Source of the DNA: Chryseobacterium sp. MYb264
GTDB lineage: Bacteria; Bacteroidota; Bacteroidia; Flavobacteriales; Weeksellaceae
Length of the DNA stretch: 64,000 nucleotides
Direction of reading: 5' to 3'
Assembly (NCBI RefSeq): GCF_035974275.1
Contig: NZ_CP142422.1
Coordinates: 2,852,001 to 2,916,000, forward strand
Shown: piece by piece, positions 55,001-63,130 of the stretch
Position numbering within the stretch: position 1 is the stretch's first letter
How the letters are laid out: the number at the start of each line of letters is the position of its first letter
Position numbers and translations under genes: made by a program
The notes under the pieces: generated by a model
Told to the model about the DNA's origin: nothing
Database searches by the model: none
What the model saw: the letters and a program-made list of their open reading frames with translations, nothing else

Positions 55001-55495
55001 TGTGCTTTCGTTCATAGAACACAGGAAGCCTTCATTGCTTTTATCGGTTTTCGGATGCACACCGTAAACCGTTTTGTTTTTGTCAGCAGGTTCTATAAAT
55101 TCGTATTTCCCGTTTTTGATAATCATAGACTGAAAATCATTCGGTGCAACACTGAATCTCAGATATTTGCCGGGATCATCAATCCCCACACCTATATAAG
55201 ATCCCAATTGATATTCATCTGCCAGAGACTTTACTACAACAGGAAAGCTGTAGACGGCAAATTTTTCGATTTTCCCTTCCAAAGTTGGCAAAGAGACGGT
55301 AACAGGTTTTGCATCTTTTCCCGTTTCTTGTGCTTTTGCCAATTGAGACTTGAGTAAGGAAATGTCTAGAGAGTAATAGTTCTTGATCTCAGAACTCCCT
55401 CTAATTCTCTCTCCGCTGTACGATTTGGGACTCCACTGGGCGTGGGTGATCGCAAATAATAAGAGGAAAAAGAAAGAAGTAAAGGTTTTCTTCAT
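49028..55495 (-). CDS. Very large T9SS-sorted reprolysin-like metalloprotease with FN3 and GEVED repeats
   Basis: A 2155-residue secreted protein. After a signal peptide (residues 1-19) and propeptide-like region comes a reprolysin-like zinc protease with HExxHxxGxxH at 344-354 (HEMGHQLGANH). Then a PKD/cadherin-like part, and an array that I count as seven FN3 domains (such as ITATSAYVMWDPAIGASY) and five GEVED domains (each ending near GEVEDYAVKL or a variant) in the order FN3-GEVED x4, FN3 x3, GEVED. The C-terminal about 75 residues (MIYPNPVSTILHIKNISKRA) are a T9SS type A sorting domain. A shorter paralogue lies just upstream (55664-58639). The FN3/GEVED modules may bind glycans or matrix (inference). 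Confidence 0.93.
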   Translation of the reverse strand: MKKTFTSFFFLLLFAITHAQWSPKSYSGERIRGSSEIKNYYSLDISLLKSQLAKAQETGKDAKPVTVSLPTLEGKIEKFAVYSFPVVVKSLADEYQLGSYIGVGIDDPGKYLRFSVAPNDFQSMIIKNGKYEFIEPADKNKTVYGVHPKTDKSNEGFLCSMNESTLSKEQISKLYDSGKSFAKNPTDFAKTSDKKYRTMRLAMSVTGEYTQYFGGTVAGALAAINATLTRVNGVFEKDFALHLNLQDYPGVIYTDAATDPYSPAAQMNNWNLQLQQTLTANVGNANYDIGHLFGASGGGGNAGCIGCVCINPASNTATQKGSGYTSPADGIPQGDNFDIDYVAHEMGHQLGANHTFSHALEGTGVNQEPGSGSTIMGYAGITGANTDVQPHSDPYFHIASIKQVQTNLISKTCDVETTINNNPPVIAALPTYNIPKGTAFVLTASATDAENDPMTYTWEQADNASVTVNKNNLGNTTTGATFRSMPPSTSPTRYFPRLSSVLAGVLNNSNNLWEAVSTVARTTKFTVTVRDNNPVPEQQQTQSADQTIVVGSDGPFKVNTTTVYNNGPTNVAWDVVNTTAAPYNVANVKIDYTLDNGANWTTLTASTPNDGSEALTFGALTVGATVKIRVSAVGNVFYAVSTATVSTLANCTGAAPSNIVVSGITQTQATVNWTAYANATYVVRYRVIGSAAWIEVPVPVNTIILSPLTDSTQYEVQVATVCSGTQGAWSSSVNFTTLGLNYCQMQSSNFGSEYISNVTVTPVGAAVMSNDSAGSTYTDYSSTPSALVNLIIGSTGNTVSVSKFFPGGFSYSEAVGVWIDFNRNGVFEANEQVMTSPASATTPVTATFDVPAGAYNGTATTRMRVAMRYYDAPVMCSSFGDGEVEDYAVKLIEPIACTSNAPLNLTISNITATSAYVMWDPAIGASYILEYRKVGDPTWQTIPLTTNAYTIPGLTESTQYEVRVAYVCSGTTGTFTNPAQFSTPAVVYCTVTGTSTNGYISNVTVFPTGSYVMSNNSAANGYTDYSADADKLITLVANSTGNSISVSKSWSGSSTSLAVGAWIDFNRNGIFETNERVISTTANTTTPITATFPVPAGSYNGPLTLKMRVIFSTSTITNPCSNVTNGEIEDYAVKIVTLQACSAAAPTPIVVTNVTGATAQVSWLNYTGATYALRYKAVSATTWTTVNPATNPYTIGSLNAQTQYEVQVATICGGTQGPWSGSVNFTTTAFTYCPSGTGSVSDGYISNVTMTPTSSMPMTNNSGPSTYTDYSNDNSKLITMVRGTTGNVLSVGRTFNGSATYSTNVWIDFNGDGVFSNVAVGTAGGERIINSGYSQTTPLTATFAVPANAYTGTNKVKMRVVVYYYTPTDACSDLSSSNGEVEDYAIKFVDLQPCSTTAPSPLVVSNIGATSANVSWLPTTGATYILRYRKVGDVAWINTINPVPAPGNNYTITGLTEQTQYEVQVAAKCGTTTGNYSPSTTFTTTPITYCNMTGTGTNDHIANVTVTPVSQGLPTMTNTSVQTNYINYASTPSALVNLEIGSSNNQISVTKGWTGATQSDAVAVWIDFDRNGVFDTSERILNSAASTTATVNGAFDVPAGAYPGPLTTTMRVVLRRTSAPVMCQNPANGEVEDYAVKLRPCATTVPTNVEISAVTHNSATVSWTAATNNITFLVQYRPLGTATWTSITASTVLGNMPLPLTGLNPATTYEVQVAAVCNGTPGVFTAIKTFSTRCDPTPPNVSISNITTNSALVTWTPLVGSATYVMRYRKVGAATWEPNINLPNPPANTYTLPNLDPYTTYEVQIANMCNGETTLNPWSNPKVFTTERTCELPPPGLTITNITPTTAVVVWDPFPGATYILRYRKVGIPSWTNVPSTTNTVTLTNLIELTKYELQVVNVCNGTPGTYTPPYYFTTPTVVYCQMQSASGAANYISNVTVKPNGKPEMINDSNASNYSDFTGDPKKFIELIQGSTGNEISIAKTLSGTNSDSGIAVWIDFDRSGTFDINERVLAVAPNQTTPINGTFSVPADAFVSLTDYKYVVMRVALQKGAIPVNCTSFAAGEVEDYTVRISKNPVGNPVNQTDIMIYPNPVSTILHIKNISKRANYKLYNAAGQLVSSGIILNNNIDVSKLINGVYVIDIEDTQGTAQKKFIKQ

Positions 55496-55522
55496 AATTT
55501 TCTCAATATTATATTAACAACA

Positions 55523-55556
55523 CAAATCTAATGATTTTTTAATATCATTTTAACAA
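55523..55556 (-). promoter_or_regulatory. Promoter candidate of the large protease gene
   Basis: On the minus strand, TAGATTTG (complement at 55523-55530) fits TAnnTTTG and TTG (complement at 55554-55556) lies 23 bp upstream of it, the broad end of the usual spacing. It is about 28 bp before the start codon. Confidence 0.5.
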
Positions 55557-55611
55557 TTAGATTATTTTTTTTATGAAAAAATTACAATATCAACTTTTAT
55601 GATTGTAAATA

Positions 55612-55643
55612 AAAAAAATCCTCAAGCAAAACTTGAGGATTTA
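55612..55643 (-). terminator. Terminator after the shorter protease gene
   Basis: AAATCCTCAAG/CTTGAGGATTT with a 5-nt loop and T8 on the minus strand. It separates the two paralogous protease genes into two transcripts. Confidence 0.9.
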
Positions 55644-55663
55644 TAAGTATTTGAAGCTAATTT

Positions 55664-58639
55664 TTATTTTTTAATAAATTTAAAGCTTTCTGAAATATTA
55701 TTATCTTTTATCGTAATAATATAGTTTCCTTTCAATAGTTGGGTAACATTTACCTTATTATTATTAATCGTTCCATTTTTTACAATCTGACCTACTGTAT
55801 TATGAATTTCGTAAGTAGCTTTGTTTGAAACTTTTGTTACATTCAAGATATCTGATACCGGATTTGGATAGATACCGAAGTTATCTTTTTTAACGACTTC
55901 ACTTGTAGCTAAAGCTGCTGGAGAAATTACTACGTTATAATCTTCAACCTCACCATTATAGAAGTTAAGACCACATGCAAATTCTACCGGTAAATAGGCA
56001 CCTAAATTATTTGGTCCCGCATAGAATGCAACGACTCTCATTCTTAAAGGAGTCCCTTCAATAGCATCATTAGGAACAGTAAATGTACCGGCAATAGGAC
56101 CTGTAGGGTTACCTACTGGATAATCCAAAACTAGCTCGCCCTCATCAAAACTACCATCTTTGTTAAAATCTATAAATGCAGCTACTCCAACATATTGTGC
56201 ATTGGCAATAGTAGCTGAGATAGGATATGGAGCAGCACCTTTGGTTAAATTAACCTGAAGAGCTGTACTTGTAGTATAGTTACTGTATGGAGCTCCCGCT
56301 GTTGAATTATTTATATTACCTACCGTAACATTTGATATATAAAGGATACTTCCATCCATGGTAGAGGCAGTACAATACGTAATAGCCGGTGTTGTAAAGT
56401 TAACAGATGCAGAATATGTTCCTACGGTTGTTCCACAGACTAATGCTACCTGCACTTCATAGGCTGTACCATCTAATAAATTATCTAAATTGATAGACGG
56501 TACATTTGTATCGATTTCAGTCCAAGCACTTGTACTTGTCTTTTTGTAGCGAACTTTATATGTAGCTCCTGTATAAGACATCCAGGAAACACTTGCTGAG
56601 AAGTTAGTAATATTACTTACCTCTATATTTGTAGGCGCATTATCACTACAAGCAGAAATAGGACCTAACGTAACTTTTCCAACAGCATAGAATATATTTC
56701 CAATAGATGAAATTCTAACTTTTACAGTCTGTCCATTCAAGGAAGAAGGGAACGTAACATTTTCAACACCGTCATTTTCAGTTGAATTTGTTAAAACAGT
56801 CCAGGTAGCACCTTCATCAGTAGTATAATCTATTTTAACATTGGCTACATTATAAGGAGCTGCATTTGTATTGGCAACAATCCATTCGATAGGAGTCGGT
56901 GTATTTACATCTGCATAACTATTAGCCAATCTAAAAGGGCCATTATTCCCTACTACTACTGTTTGTATTTTATAATCACTTTGTTGTTGAAGGATATTTG
57001 CATTATTATCTCTTACTGTAACAGCAAAATTGGTAGTACGTGCTCTTGTAGACACGGCTTCCCACTCATTGTTCGCATTATTTAAAACACCTCCTATTAC
57101 AGATTCTAGTTTAGGAAAGTATCTGGTTGGGCTTGTTGAAGGAAGCTTAGATCTAAATGAAGCCCCACTTGCCGTTAATCCTAAGTTATTTCTATTAATA
57201 TTCACTAATGCATCATCCACTTCCTCCCATGTATAAGTAAGAGGATCATTTTCTGGATCTGTAGCAGAAGCTGTTAAAACAAATGCTGTCCCTTTAGGAA
57301 TATTATAAGTAGGTAAATCTCCAATAACAGGAGGATTATTAGTGATTACTGTTTCAACATCACAAGTTTTATCTATCAAATTTTCCTGAACCTGACCAAT
57401 ACTTGCAATATGAAAGTAGGCATCTGAATTAAGCTGTACATTATTATTAGCACCTGTGATCCCTGCATATCCCATAATTGTAGAACCAGAGCCTGGTTCC
57501 ATATTAACACCTGAACCTTCTAAGGCATGAGAAAAAGTATGATTAGCACCTAGCTGATGTCCCATCTCGTGAGCAACATAGTCAATATCGAAAGCATCAC
57601 CTTCCGGCTCTCCATTAGCTGGTGATGTAAAACCAGAACCTTTAGCAGTATCTGTATCAGAAGTTGGATTAATACATACACAACCTATACAACCTGCATT
57701 TCCTCCTCCGCCATCAGCACCAAATAAATGCCCAATATCATAATTTGCATTTCCTACTCCAGTAGCATTAGTTAGAGTATTTTGTAATTCTACATTCCAA
57801 TTATCCATATCATCAGAGTCTGAATAAGGGTCATTGAGAGGATCAGTAAAAATTAAATTCTGGAAATCTTGTACATTTAAATGGAGTGCAAAATCTTTTT
57901 CAAATACACCATTTACTCTCGACATTGTTACATTTATGGCATCAACTGCATCAGCAACAGTCCCGCCATGATACTGAGTATATTCTCCTGTTACCGATAT
58001 TGCCAATCTCATAGTTCTGTACTTTTTATCAGAAGCTTTTGAGAAAACACCTGGCTGGTTTGTAAAAGATTTTCCTTTCTGCAATAATTTTTCAACCTCT
58101 TTTACCGCTACAGGACTTTCAGAGGTCGTACATGCAAAACTTTTATTTCCAGTTTTAACCGTTTTTGGATGAACTCCGTAAACAGTTTTATCACTATTCT
58201 GAGGATCAATGAACTCATATCCTCCCTCGCCCATAATCATTGAATTGAGCCCTTTGGGAGAGACCGAAAATCGAATAGTCTTTGTGGGATCATCAATACT
58301 AGCTCCGATATAGGAACCCAACTGATATTGATCAGCTAAAGACTTTACAAGCACTGGAAAACTATAAACATTGAATTTTTCAATTTTCCCACTTAACGTA
58401 GGAAAGGAGATAACAACGGGAGTCGCATGGGATCCCATCTCCTGAGCATTCTTCAACTGAGATCTTAGGAGATTAAGATCTAACTTATAGTATCCGTTCT
58501 CTCTCACTCCAGATAGCTGCGCTGTAACCGCTCTTCCCTTTTTCTTTGTATCTACTTTATTAAATGAAGTTGGTGTCCATTGTCCGAACGCAGCTCCACC
58601 TATGAAAGTACACACCAAGGCAGTAAATAATCTTTTCAT
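55664..58639 (-). CDS. T9SS-sorted reprolysin-like metalloprotease (shorter paralogue)
   Basis: A 991-residue secreted protease, closely similar in its first about 700 residues to the larger neighbour. Signal peptide (MKRLFTALVCTFIGGAAFG), then KKYRTMRLAISVTGEYTQY, active site HEMGHQLGANH at 357-367, a PKD/cadherin-like part, one FN3 domain (SNITNFSASVSWMSYTGATY), one GEVED domain (ending NGEVEDYNVVI) and a C-terminal T9SS type A sorting domain (FGIYPNPVSDILNVTKVSNK). The tandem arrangement with its own terminator and promoter indicates gene duplication followed by repeat expansion in the other copy. It acts outside the cell or on the surface. Confidence 0.94.
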   Translation of the reverse strand: MKRLFTALVCTFIGGAAFGQWTPTSFNKVDTKKKGRAVTAQLSGVRENGYYKLDLNLLRSQLKNAQEMGSHATPVVISFPTLSGKIEKFNVYSFPVLVKSLADQYQLGSYIGASIDDPTKTIRFSVSPKGLNSMIMGEGGYEFIDPQNSDKTVYGVHPKTVKTGNKSFACTTSESPVAVKEVEKLLQKGKSFTNQPGVFSKASDKKYRTMRLAISVTGEYTQYHGGTVADAVDAINVTMSRVNGVFEKDFALHLNVQDFQNLIFTDPLNDPYSDSDDMDNWNVELQNTLTNATGVGNANYDIGHLFGADGGGGNAGCIGCVCINPTSDTDTAKGSGFTSPANGEPEGDAFDIDYVAHEMGHQLGANHTFSHALEGSGVNMEPGSGSTIMGYAGITGANNNVQLNSDAYFHIASIGQVQENLIDKTCDVETVITNNPPVIGDLPTYNIPKGTAFVLTASATDPENDPLTYTWEEVDDALVNINRNNLGLTASGASFRSKLPSTSPTRYFPKLESVIGGVLNNANNEWEAVSTRARTTNFAVTVRDNNANILQQQSDYKIQTVVVGNNGPFRLANSYADVNTPTPIEWIVANTNAAPYNVANVKIDYTTDEGATWTVLTNSTENDGVENVTFPSSLNGQTVKVRISSIGNIFYAVGKVTLGPISACSDNAPTNIEVSNITNFSASVSWMSYTGATYKVRYKKTSTSAWTEIDTNVPSINLDNLLDGTAYEVQVALVCGTTVGTYSASVNFTTPAITYCTASTMDGSILYISNVTVGNINNSTAGAPYSNYTTSTALQVNLTKGAAPYPISATIANAQYVGVAAFIDFNKDGSFDEGELVLDYPVGNPTGPIAGTFTVPNDAIEGTPLRMRVVAFYAGPNNLGAYLPVEFACGLNFYNGEVEDYNVVISPAALATSEVVKKDNFGIYPNPVSDILNVTKVSNKATYEIHNTVGQIVKNGTINNNKVNVTQLLKGNYIITIKDNNISESFKFIKK

Positions 58640-58665
58640 AAATTAAACACAATTATAATTTCCGC

Positions 58666-58673
58666 CAAATATA
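58666..58673 (-). promoter_or_regulatory. -7 element upstream of the shorter protease
   Basis: Minus-strand TATATTTG fits TAnnTTTG, about 27 bp before the ATG. No TTG is seen at ideal spacing. Confidence 0.45.
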
Positions 58674-58754
58674 GAAATTTTAGAGGGCATATTACGAAAA
58701 ATATCGTCTTTTATTTGACAACATATTAAATAAAATAGTTTTGATGCAAAAAAT

Positions 58755-58785
58755 AAAAAAAACTTCAGAAAATTCCGAAGTTTTA
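58755..58785 (-). terminator. Terminator after the DUF6048 gene
   Basis: AAAACTTC/GAAGTTTT stem around a 10-nt loop with T-runs on the minus strand, 34 bp behind the stop codon. Confidence 0.8.
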
Positions 58786-58818
58786 TATTGTAATTATTTA
58801 ATTGAAATTAAGATGATT

Positions 58819-59481
58819 TTAAAACTTATATGCCAAATTCCATGCAAACCCCATATTAAACTTTGACGAACTTCTTCCAAAGCCCGGAACGATCATAGGC
58901 TGAATATCGTCCTGCTTTGTAGTGAAAACCATATATTTAGGCTGAAGGTTGACATCAATATAGAAATTAGATTCAAACAACTGCACTCTGCCACCAATAG
59001 TTCCTTCAATCCAATAAGATGACTGTGTGGAAGACGGATATGAAACAGAAGCATTACTCCCACCATAACCACGCACCGGAACAGACATATATTCCTGACT
59101 GTAAAAAGATCCGGCTACTTTACCGCCGGCATAAAAACCGTTAAATTCGTTCTCAGCATCTTTAGCCAACATATAAAAAGCGCCCAATTTCAAAAACGGA
59201 CCATTCACTTTCGCATCATAGCCATTTTTCTGGTAAATATTCTTTTCAAAACCGGCATCAATTACAGCATGAACATTTCGATTTATTTGTGAAGATATAA
59301 ATCCCTGATATAGCATTCTGTCTGAAAAGAATGAAACCCCAAAATTCAGAGCATCAACCCCCACCATAAAGTTGGGTGTATATTTCCATTTCTCTTTTTC
59401 TGCTGCTTCTTTCTTGTCCTGAGCAAAACTCAACAAGCTACAAAGACTCAAAAATAAGGTATAGATTAGTCTTGTCTTCAT
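58819..59481 (-). CDS. DUF6048 family outer-membrane protein
   Basis: A 220-residue protein with a signal peptide (RLIYTLFLSLCSLLSFAQ). The rest alternates like a small beta barrel: FMVGVDALNFGVSFFSDRML, VNGPFLKLGAFYMLAKDAE, and a C-terminus ending in an aromatic strand (SSKFNMGFAWNLAYKF). It matches the DUF6048 family of Bacteroidota, which sits with DUF6452 and rlmD. Its start overlaps the DUF6452 gene by 44 bp. Function unknown. Confidence 0.82.
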   Translation of the reverse strand: MKTRLIYTLFLSLCSLLSFAQDKKEAAEKEKWKYTPNFMVGVDALNFGVSFFSDRMLYQGFISSQINRNVHAVIDAGFEKNIYQKNGYDAKVNGPFLKLGAFYMLAKDAENEFNGFYAGGKVAGSFYSQEYMSVPVRGYGGSNASVSYPSSTQSSYWIEGTIGGRVQLFESNFYIDVNLQPKYMVFTTKQDDIQPMIVPGFGRSSSKFNMGFAWNLAYKF

Positions 59482-59917
59482 TCTCTATAAAATTTTGTGC
59501 CGTTTCTACTGATAAAACCGGAGTCGCTGTTATTAATTCTGAACTTAAATTTTCGTAATCTTTTTTCACTCCGCATCCTGGGGATACATAAATAGATTTG
59601 GTGGTGTAATTAACTCTAACGTGAGACTCCTGCCCTTTGTTGGTGAGCCTGAAATATACATCAGTATAGGGAGAATCATCCACTCTTAATGGAATCAGGC
59701 GTGAAGTGGCTGTTTTTGTTCCTCCCAGCTGAACTTTACCCGAACCATAATCTACCGCCACATAAATAGAATCCAAAGTAGTTTCTTTATCACCTCTTTT
59801 AAAGGAAACCTTCATTCGCGGTGTTCCTTCACCACTTTCACAAATATCGTCGTCACCACCGCATGACACCAGCATGCTCAGAAAACCGATCATCAGGAAA
59901 AATTTAAAATACTTCAT
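59438..59917 (-). CDS. DUF6452 family lipoprotein
   Basis: A 159-residue lipoprotein (MKYFKFFLMIGFLSMLVSC, Cys19). It then has a Cys-containing beta sandwich (DDICESGEGTPRMKVSFKRG; GCGVKKDYENLSSELIT), the layout of DUF6452 proteins. It is 30 bp downstream of rlmD and overlaps the DUF6048 gene, so the three are one operon, a conserved order in Flavobacteriia. Function is unknown. Confidence 0.84.
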   Translation of the reverse strand: MKYFKFFLMIGFLSMLVSCGGDDDICESGEGTPRMKVSFKRGDKETTLDSIYVAVDYGSGKVQLGGTKTATSRLIPLRVDDSPYTDVYFRLTNKGQESHVRVNYTTKSIYVSPGCGVKKDYENLSSELITATPVLSVETAQNFIENEDKTNLYLIFESL

Positions 59918-59947
59918 ATTAAAATTTGAAAGTCAAATGTAATGAAA

Positions 59948-61363
59948 TTATTTTTTTATTAATAAAGCAATATTTTCCACGTGGTGGGTTTGCGGAAACA
60001 TATCTACCGGTAAAATTTTAACTACGGTATAATGATCTTTCATTAAAGCTAAATCTCTCGCCTGAGTTGCAGAATTACAGCTTACATACACCACTTTTTC
60101 AGGCGATAATTTTAAAATTTGTTCCACCACTTTCTGGTGCATTCCATCTCTAGGCGGGTCTGTAATTAAAACATCTGCTTTAGGATGATTTTCAAGGAAC
60201 TCGTCATTGAAGACATTTTTCATATCTCCACAATAAAAGGTCGTGTTTGTTAAACCATTCAGTTCAGCATGCTCAATAGCTGCATCAATAGCTTCCTGAA
60301 CCGATTCTATCCCAATTACCTGCTTTGCATTTCTCGCTACATATTGGGCAATAGTTCCCGTTCCTGTATATAAATCGTAAACCACTTCATCACCTTTAAG
60401 ATCAGCAAATTCAAGGGTTTTTCTGTATAATTCCAATGCCTGCTTATAATTGGTCTGAAAGAATGATTTTGGACCGATTTTAAATTTCAAACCATCCATT
60501 TCTTCCATTAAATAACCTTCTCCGAAATAAATATTCACATCTAAATCGTAGATTGAATCATTTGGCTTAGGATTAATCGCATACACCAACGTTTTAATCT
60601 GCGGAAACTTATTTAAGATAAATTCAAAAAGCTTTTCCCTGTTTTCCTTTTCTTCTCTGTACAACTGGAAAAGAACCATCCACTCCCCTTTCGAGTTTTG
60701 TCTCATCATTAAGGTTCTTAGAAAACCTGCGTGATTTTTAACATCAAAAAAGTCCAGTCCTTCATTTACCGCATAATCTTTTACCGCCAGCCTGATAGCG
60801 TTAGAAGGATCTTCCTGAAGGAAGCACTCTTTAAGATCAAGAATTTTACTCCACATTCCCGGAATATGGAATCCAAGGGCATCTTTACTGCCAAAATTCT
60901 CTTCAGAACTGATCTCATACTGAGTCAGCCAACGGGAATTCGAAAAAGAAAACTCCATTTTATTTCTGTAAAAATACTGCTCTTCAGAACCTAAGATCGG
61001 AACCGTTTCAAAATCTTCAATCCCGCCAATTCTTTTGATATTGTTATATACCTCTTCCTGCTTGAATGCCAATTGCTTCTCATAGCTCATATTCTGCCAT
61101 TTGCAACCACCACAAACACCAAAATGAATACATTTTGGTTCTACTCTGTAAGGAGATTTTTCAATCACTTCTATAGCCTCGCCTTCAAAATATTTAGACT
61201 TTGCTTTTTTCACTCTTACATTCACAATATCACCAGGGATTGCTCCGGAAACCATCACTGCTTTACCTTCTTCCGTTCTTCCGATGGCAACACCTTTTGC
61301 TCCTGCATTCAGGAGTTTTATATTTTCAAGAATTAAATTTTTCTTATTATTCTTCCTACCCAT
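59948..61363 (-). CDS. rlmD: 23S rRNA (uracil-5-)-methyltransferase RumA/RlmD family
   Basis: A 471-residue SAM-dependent methyltransferase for a uridine of 23S rRNA. It has a TRAM domain at the start (LILENIKLLNAGAKGVAIGR), Fe-S cysteines in CIHFGVCGGCKWQN, the SAM site YDLYTGTGTIAQYVA, target-site Asp in LITDPPRDGMHQK and the nucleophile Cys in VVYVSCNSATQARDL. The start chosen is MGRKNNKKN; an upstream ATG would add 17 residues that do not look conserved (MQAETEMF). It heads the operon with DUF6452 and DUF6048. Confidence 0.93.
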   Translation of the reverse strand: MGRKNNKKNLILENIKLLNAGAKGVAIGRTEEGKAVMVSGAIPGDIVNVRVKKAKSKYFEGEAIEVIEKSPYRVEPKCIHFGVCGGCKWQNMSYEKQLAFKQEEVYNNIKRIGGIEDFETVPILGSEEQYFYRNKMEFSFSNSRWLTQYEISSEENFGSKDALGFHIPGMWSKILDLKECFLQEDPSNAIRLAVKDYAVNEGLDFFDVKNHAGFLRTLMMRQNSKGEWMVLFQLYREEKENREKLFEFILNKFPQIKTLVYAINPKPNDSIYDLDVNIYFGEGYLMEEMDGLKFKIGPKSFFQTNYKQALELYRKTLEFADLKGDEVVYDLYTGTGTIAQYVARNAKQVIGIESVQEAIDAAIEHAELNGLTNTTFYCGDMKNVFNDEFLENHPKADVLITDPPRDGMHQKVVEQILKLSPEKVVYVSCNSATQARDLALMKDHYTVVKILPVDMFPQTHHVENIALLIKK

Positions 61364-61422
61364 TCTAAAATTTTCTGTTTTTCCTAATTGAAACATTTCT
61401 GTTTCAGCTTGCAAAAATACAA

Positions 61423-61453
61423 TAAAAAAAACCTTATCCGAAGATAAGGTTTC
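61423..61453 (-). terminator. Terminator after the TlpA-like gene
   Basis: ACCTTATC/GATAAGGT stem with a tight loop, then T8 on the minus strand, 20 bp behind the stop. Confidence 0.88.
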
Positions 61454-61472
61454 TATCTATATTGAATATAAA

Positions 61473-63014
61473 TTATTTTGTTGGAGCCGGTTGCGGATTT
61501 GCAGGCTGTGGAGCTTGCTGAGCCGCAGAAGGATCAATATTCAATCCCGGCTGCATTTGTGCCTGTGGCGCAACTTTAGGAGCAGAAAGACCTGTTTGTT
61601 TGTCTAAGATCTCTACCAATTCCTGCTCACCAAGATTCACAAAAGATCTTGAAGCCACTTTACCGTCTTTATCTATGATGATGAAATTCGGAAGTTTGAA
61701 AGCATATACTCCGTATTTTTTAGCAATATCAGAGTTTAATCCTCCTTCTGCATAAACGTTAGTTCCGGCGATACCTTTTAATAAAGAATTGCTTGTTTTA
61801 ACAAACTGATCTTTGGTATCATCTACGTTTACAAATACAAAGTTCATTTTAGATTTGTAAAAGTTCACTACTTCTTTTAAGATTGGAACTGTAGCCTCAC
61901 CGATATAAGGATTCCATGAAGCGTAGAATGCAATCATATAAGGTTTTCCTTTGTTTTCAGAAAGCTTGTATGCTTTTCCGTCTTGTTTAATTAATGATGC
62001 ATCAGGAGCAACTTCACCAATTTTCAATCCGTTTACTGCCAACTGGATCTGAACAAGATCTTTTTTAATGGTTGCGTCTTTAATATCTTCATCAATGATT
62101 TTTTTGATTTTCTCCATTGTTTTGGCAGGAGTTCCCGGATGAATGTCTGATTGCGCCATTACGAATGCCAAAAGGTAATCTTTTGTTAACTGAGAAAACT
62201 CTTTTTTATCTTTCAAAAACTGACTGAATAACTCAGAAGTTGTAACATCTGTTTTTGCCTTACTTTTTGCCTCCGCGTATTTTTGGAAATCAGGGCTCAT
62301 TTTTGATAAAAGATAACTTCTGTACGCAGGGTTTTCTTTTACCATGTCATCCTTATTCTCCTGAAGCTTGTTTTCATAATCTGTGAAAACTTTAGCCACT
62401 TTAAAAGAAGGAGCTCCGGACATTTGCTTTTTCATCATCTCGTATTGGCCCATGATAGAAAGCAATGTGCTTTTGATATCATTTTGCTTCCACTTGATTA
62501 CTTCGCTGTCTGGGCTGAATTTCTTAGCGTTTTCATCGATATTTTTATTAATATCAGTTTCCACTTTCTGAATTCCTTTTACGAATGTAGCTTCGTCTTT
62601 CGTCATCAGCTCATTCATATTTACCTTCTGGGCATAGTCCGCCAGGTATTTTTGAGAAGCGGTGAAGAAATCATTGTTTTTCTTTGCATCCCCTGTGATC
62701 ACATATTCCGATGGAAATGTAGCTCCGTTTCCGGAAATTTCAAGGTTTTGACCGCCTTTTAAGTAAACTAAATTTTGTTTTCCTCCATAAGAGATCACAT
62801 ACATTCCGTTTTTAGGAGCTTCAAAGCTTCCTGCAAACGTTCCGTCGTTTTTCATTCCGATATTAGCCAAAGGTAATGTAGCCACCCCTGAAGCTTCAAT
62901 GAATTCAATTCTCTCTAATGGAGAACCTCCCGTGATTTTTCCTTTTACTTCAACTTTTTTAGAGCAAGACATCGCAAAAATCGCGATGATAAACAATAAA
63001 AGATATTTTTTCAT
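61473..63014 (-). CDS. TlpA/DUF4369-like thioredoxin-fold lipoprotein lacking CXXC
   Basis: A 513-residue lipoprotein (MKKYLLLFIIAIFAMSC, Cys17). An N-terminal DUF4369-like beta region (KGKITGGSPLERIEFIEASG) is followed by a helical middle, then a TlpA/thioredoxin fold (GEVAPDASLIKQDGKAYKLS; PYMIAFYASWNPYIGEATVP; LPNFIIIDKDGKVASR). Where redox-active members have WCxxC, this one has WNPY, so it cannot be a normal disulfide reductase. The tail is Pro/Gln rich (QQAPQPANPQPAPTK). It probably acts as a structural or binding protein in the periplasm (inference). Confidence 0.87.
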   Translation of the reverse strand: MKKYLLLFIIAIFAMSCSKKVEVKGKITGGSPLERIEFIEASGVATLPLANIGMKNDGTFAGSFEAPKNGMYVISYGGKQNLVYLKGGQNLEISGNGATFPSEYVITGDAKKNNDFFTASQKYLADYAQKVNMNELMTKDEATFVKGIQKVETDINKNIDENAKKFSPDSEVIKWKQNDIKSTLLSIMGQYEMMKKQMSGAPSFKVAKVFTDYENKLQENKDDMVKENPAYRSYLLSKMSPDFQKYAEAKSKAKTDVTTSELFSQFLKDKKEFSQLTKDYLLAFVMAQSDIHPGTPAKTMEKIKKIIDEDIKDATIKKDLVQIQLAVNGLKIGEVAPDASLIKQDGKAYKLSENKGKPYMIAFYASWNPYIGEATVPILKEVVNFYKSKMNFVFVNVDDTKDQFVKTSNSLLKGIAGTNVYAEGGLNSDIAKKYGVYAFKLPNFIIIDKDGKVASRSFVNLGEQELVEILDKQTGLSAPKVAPQAQMQPGLNIDPSAAQQAPQPANPQPAPTK

Positions 63015-63130
63015 TTTGAATTTTATAATTACGCAAAAATAAGTTTTTCTATTGGTTATTTAAAAGTTAAATCATTTTTTTGTGATAGTTTTAACAATAG
63101 ATTATAATAAACGAATTACTATTCTCATTA

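Noticed and set aside
49151..55357. Several plus-strand open frames inside the large protease
   Set aside because: They are antisense shadows of a long repetitive coding region; the minus frame has domains, active site and sorting signal.
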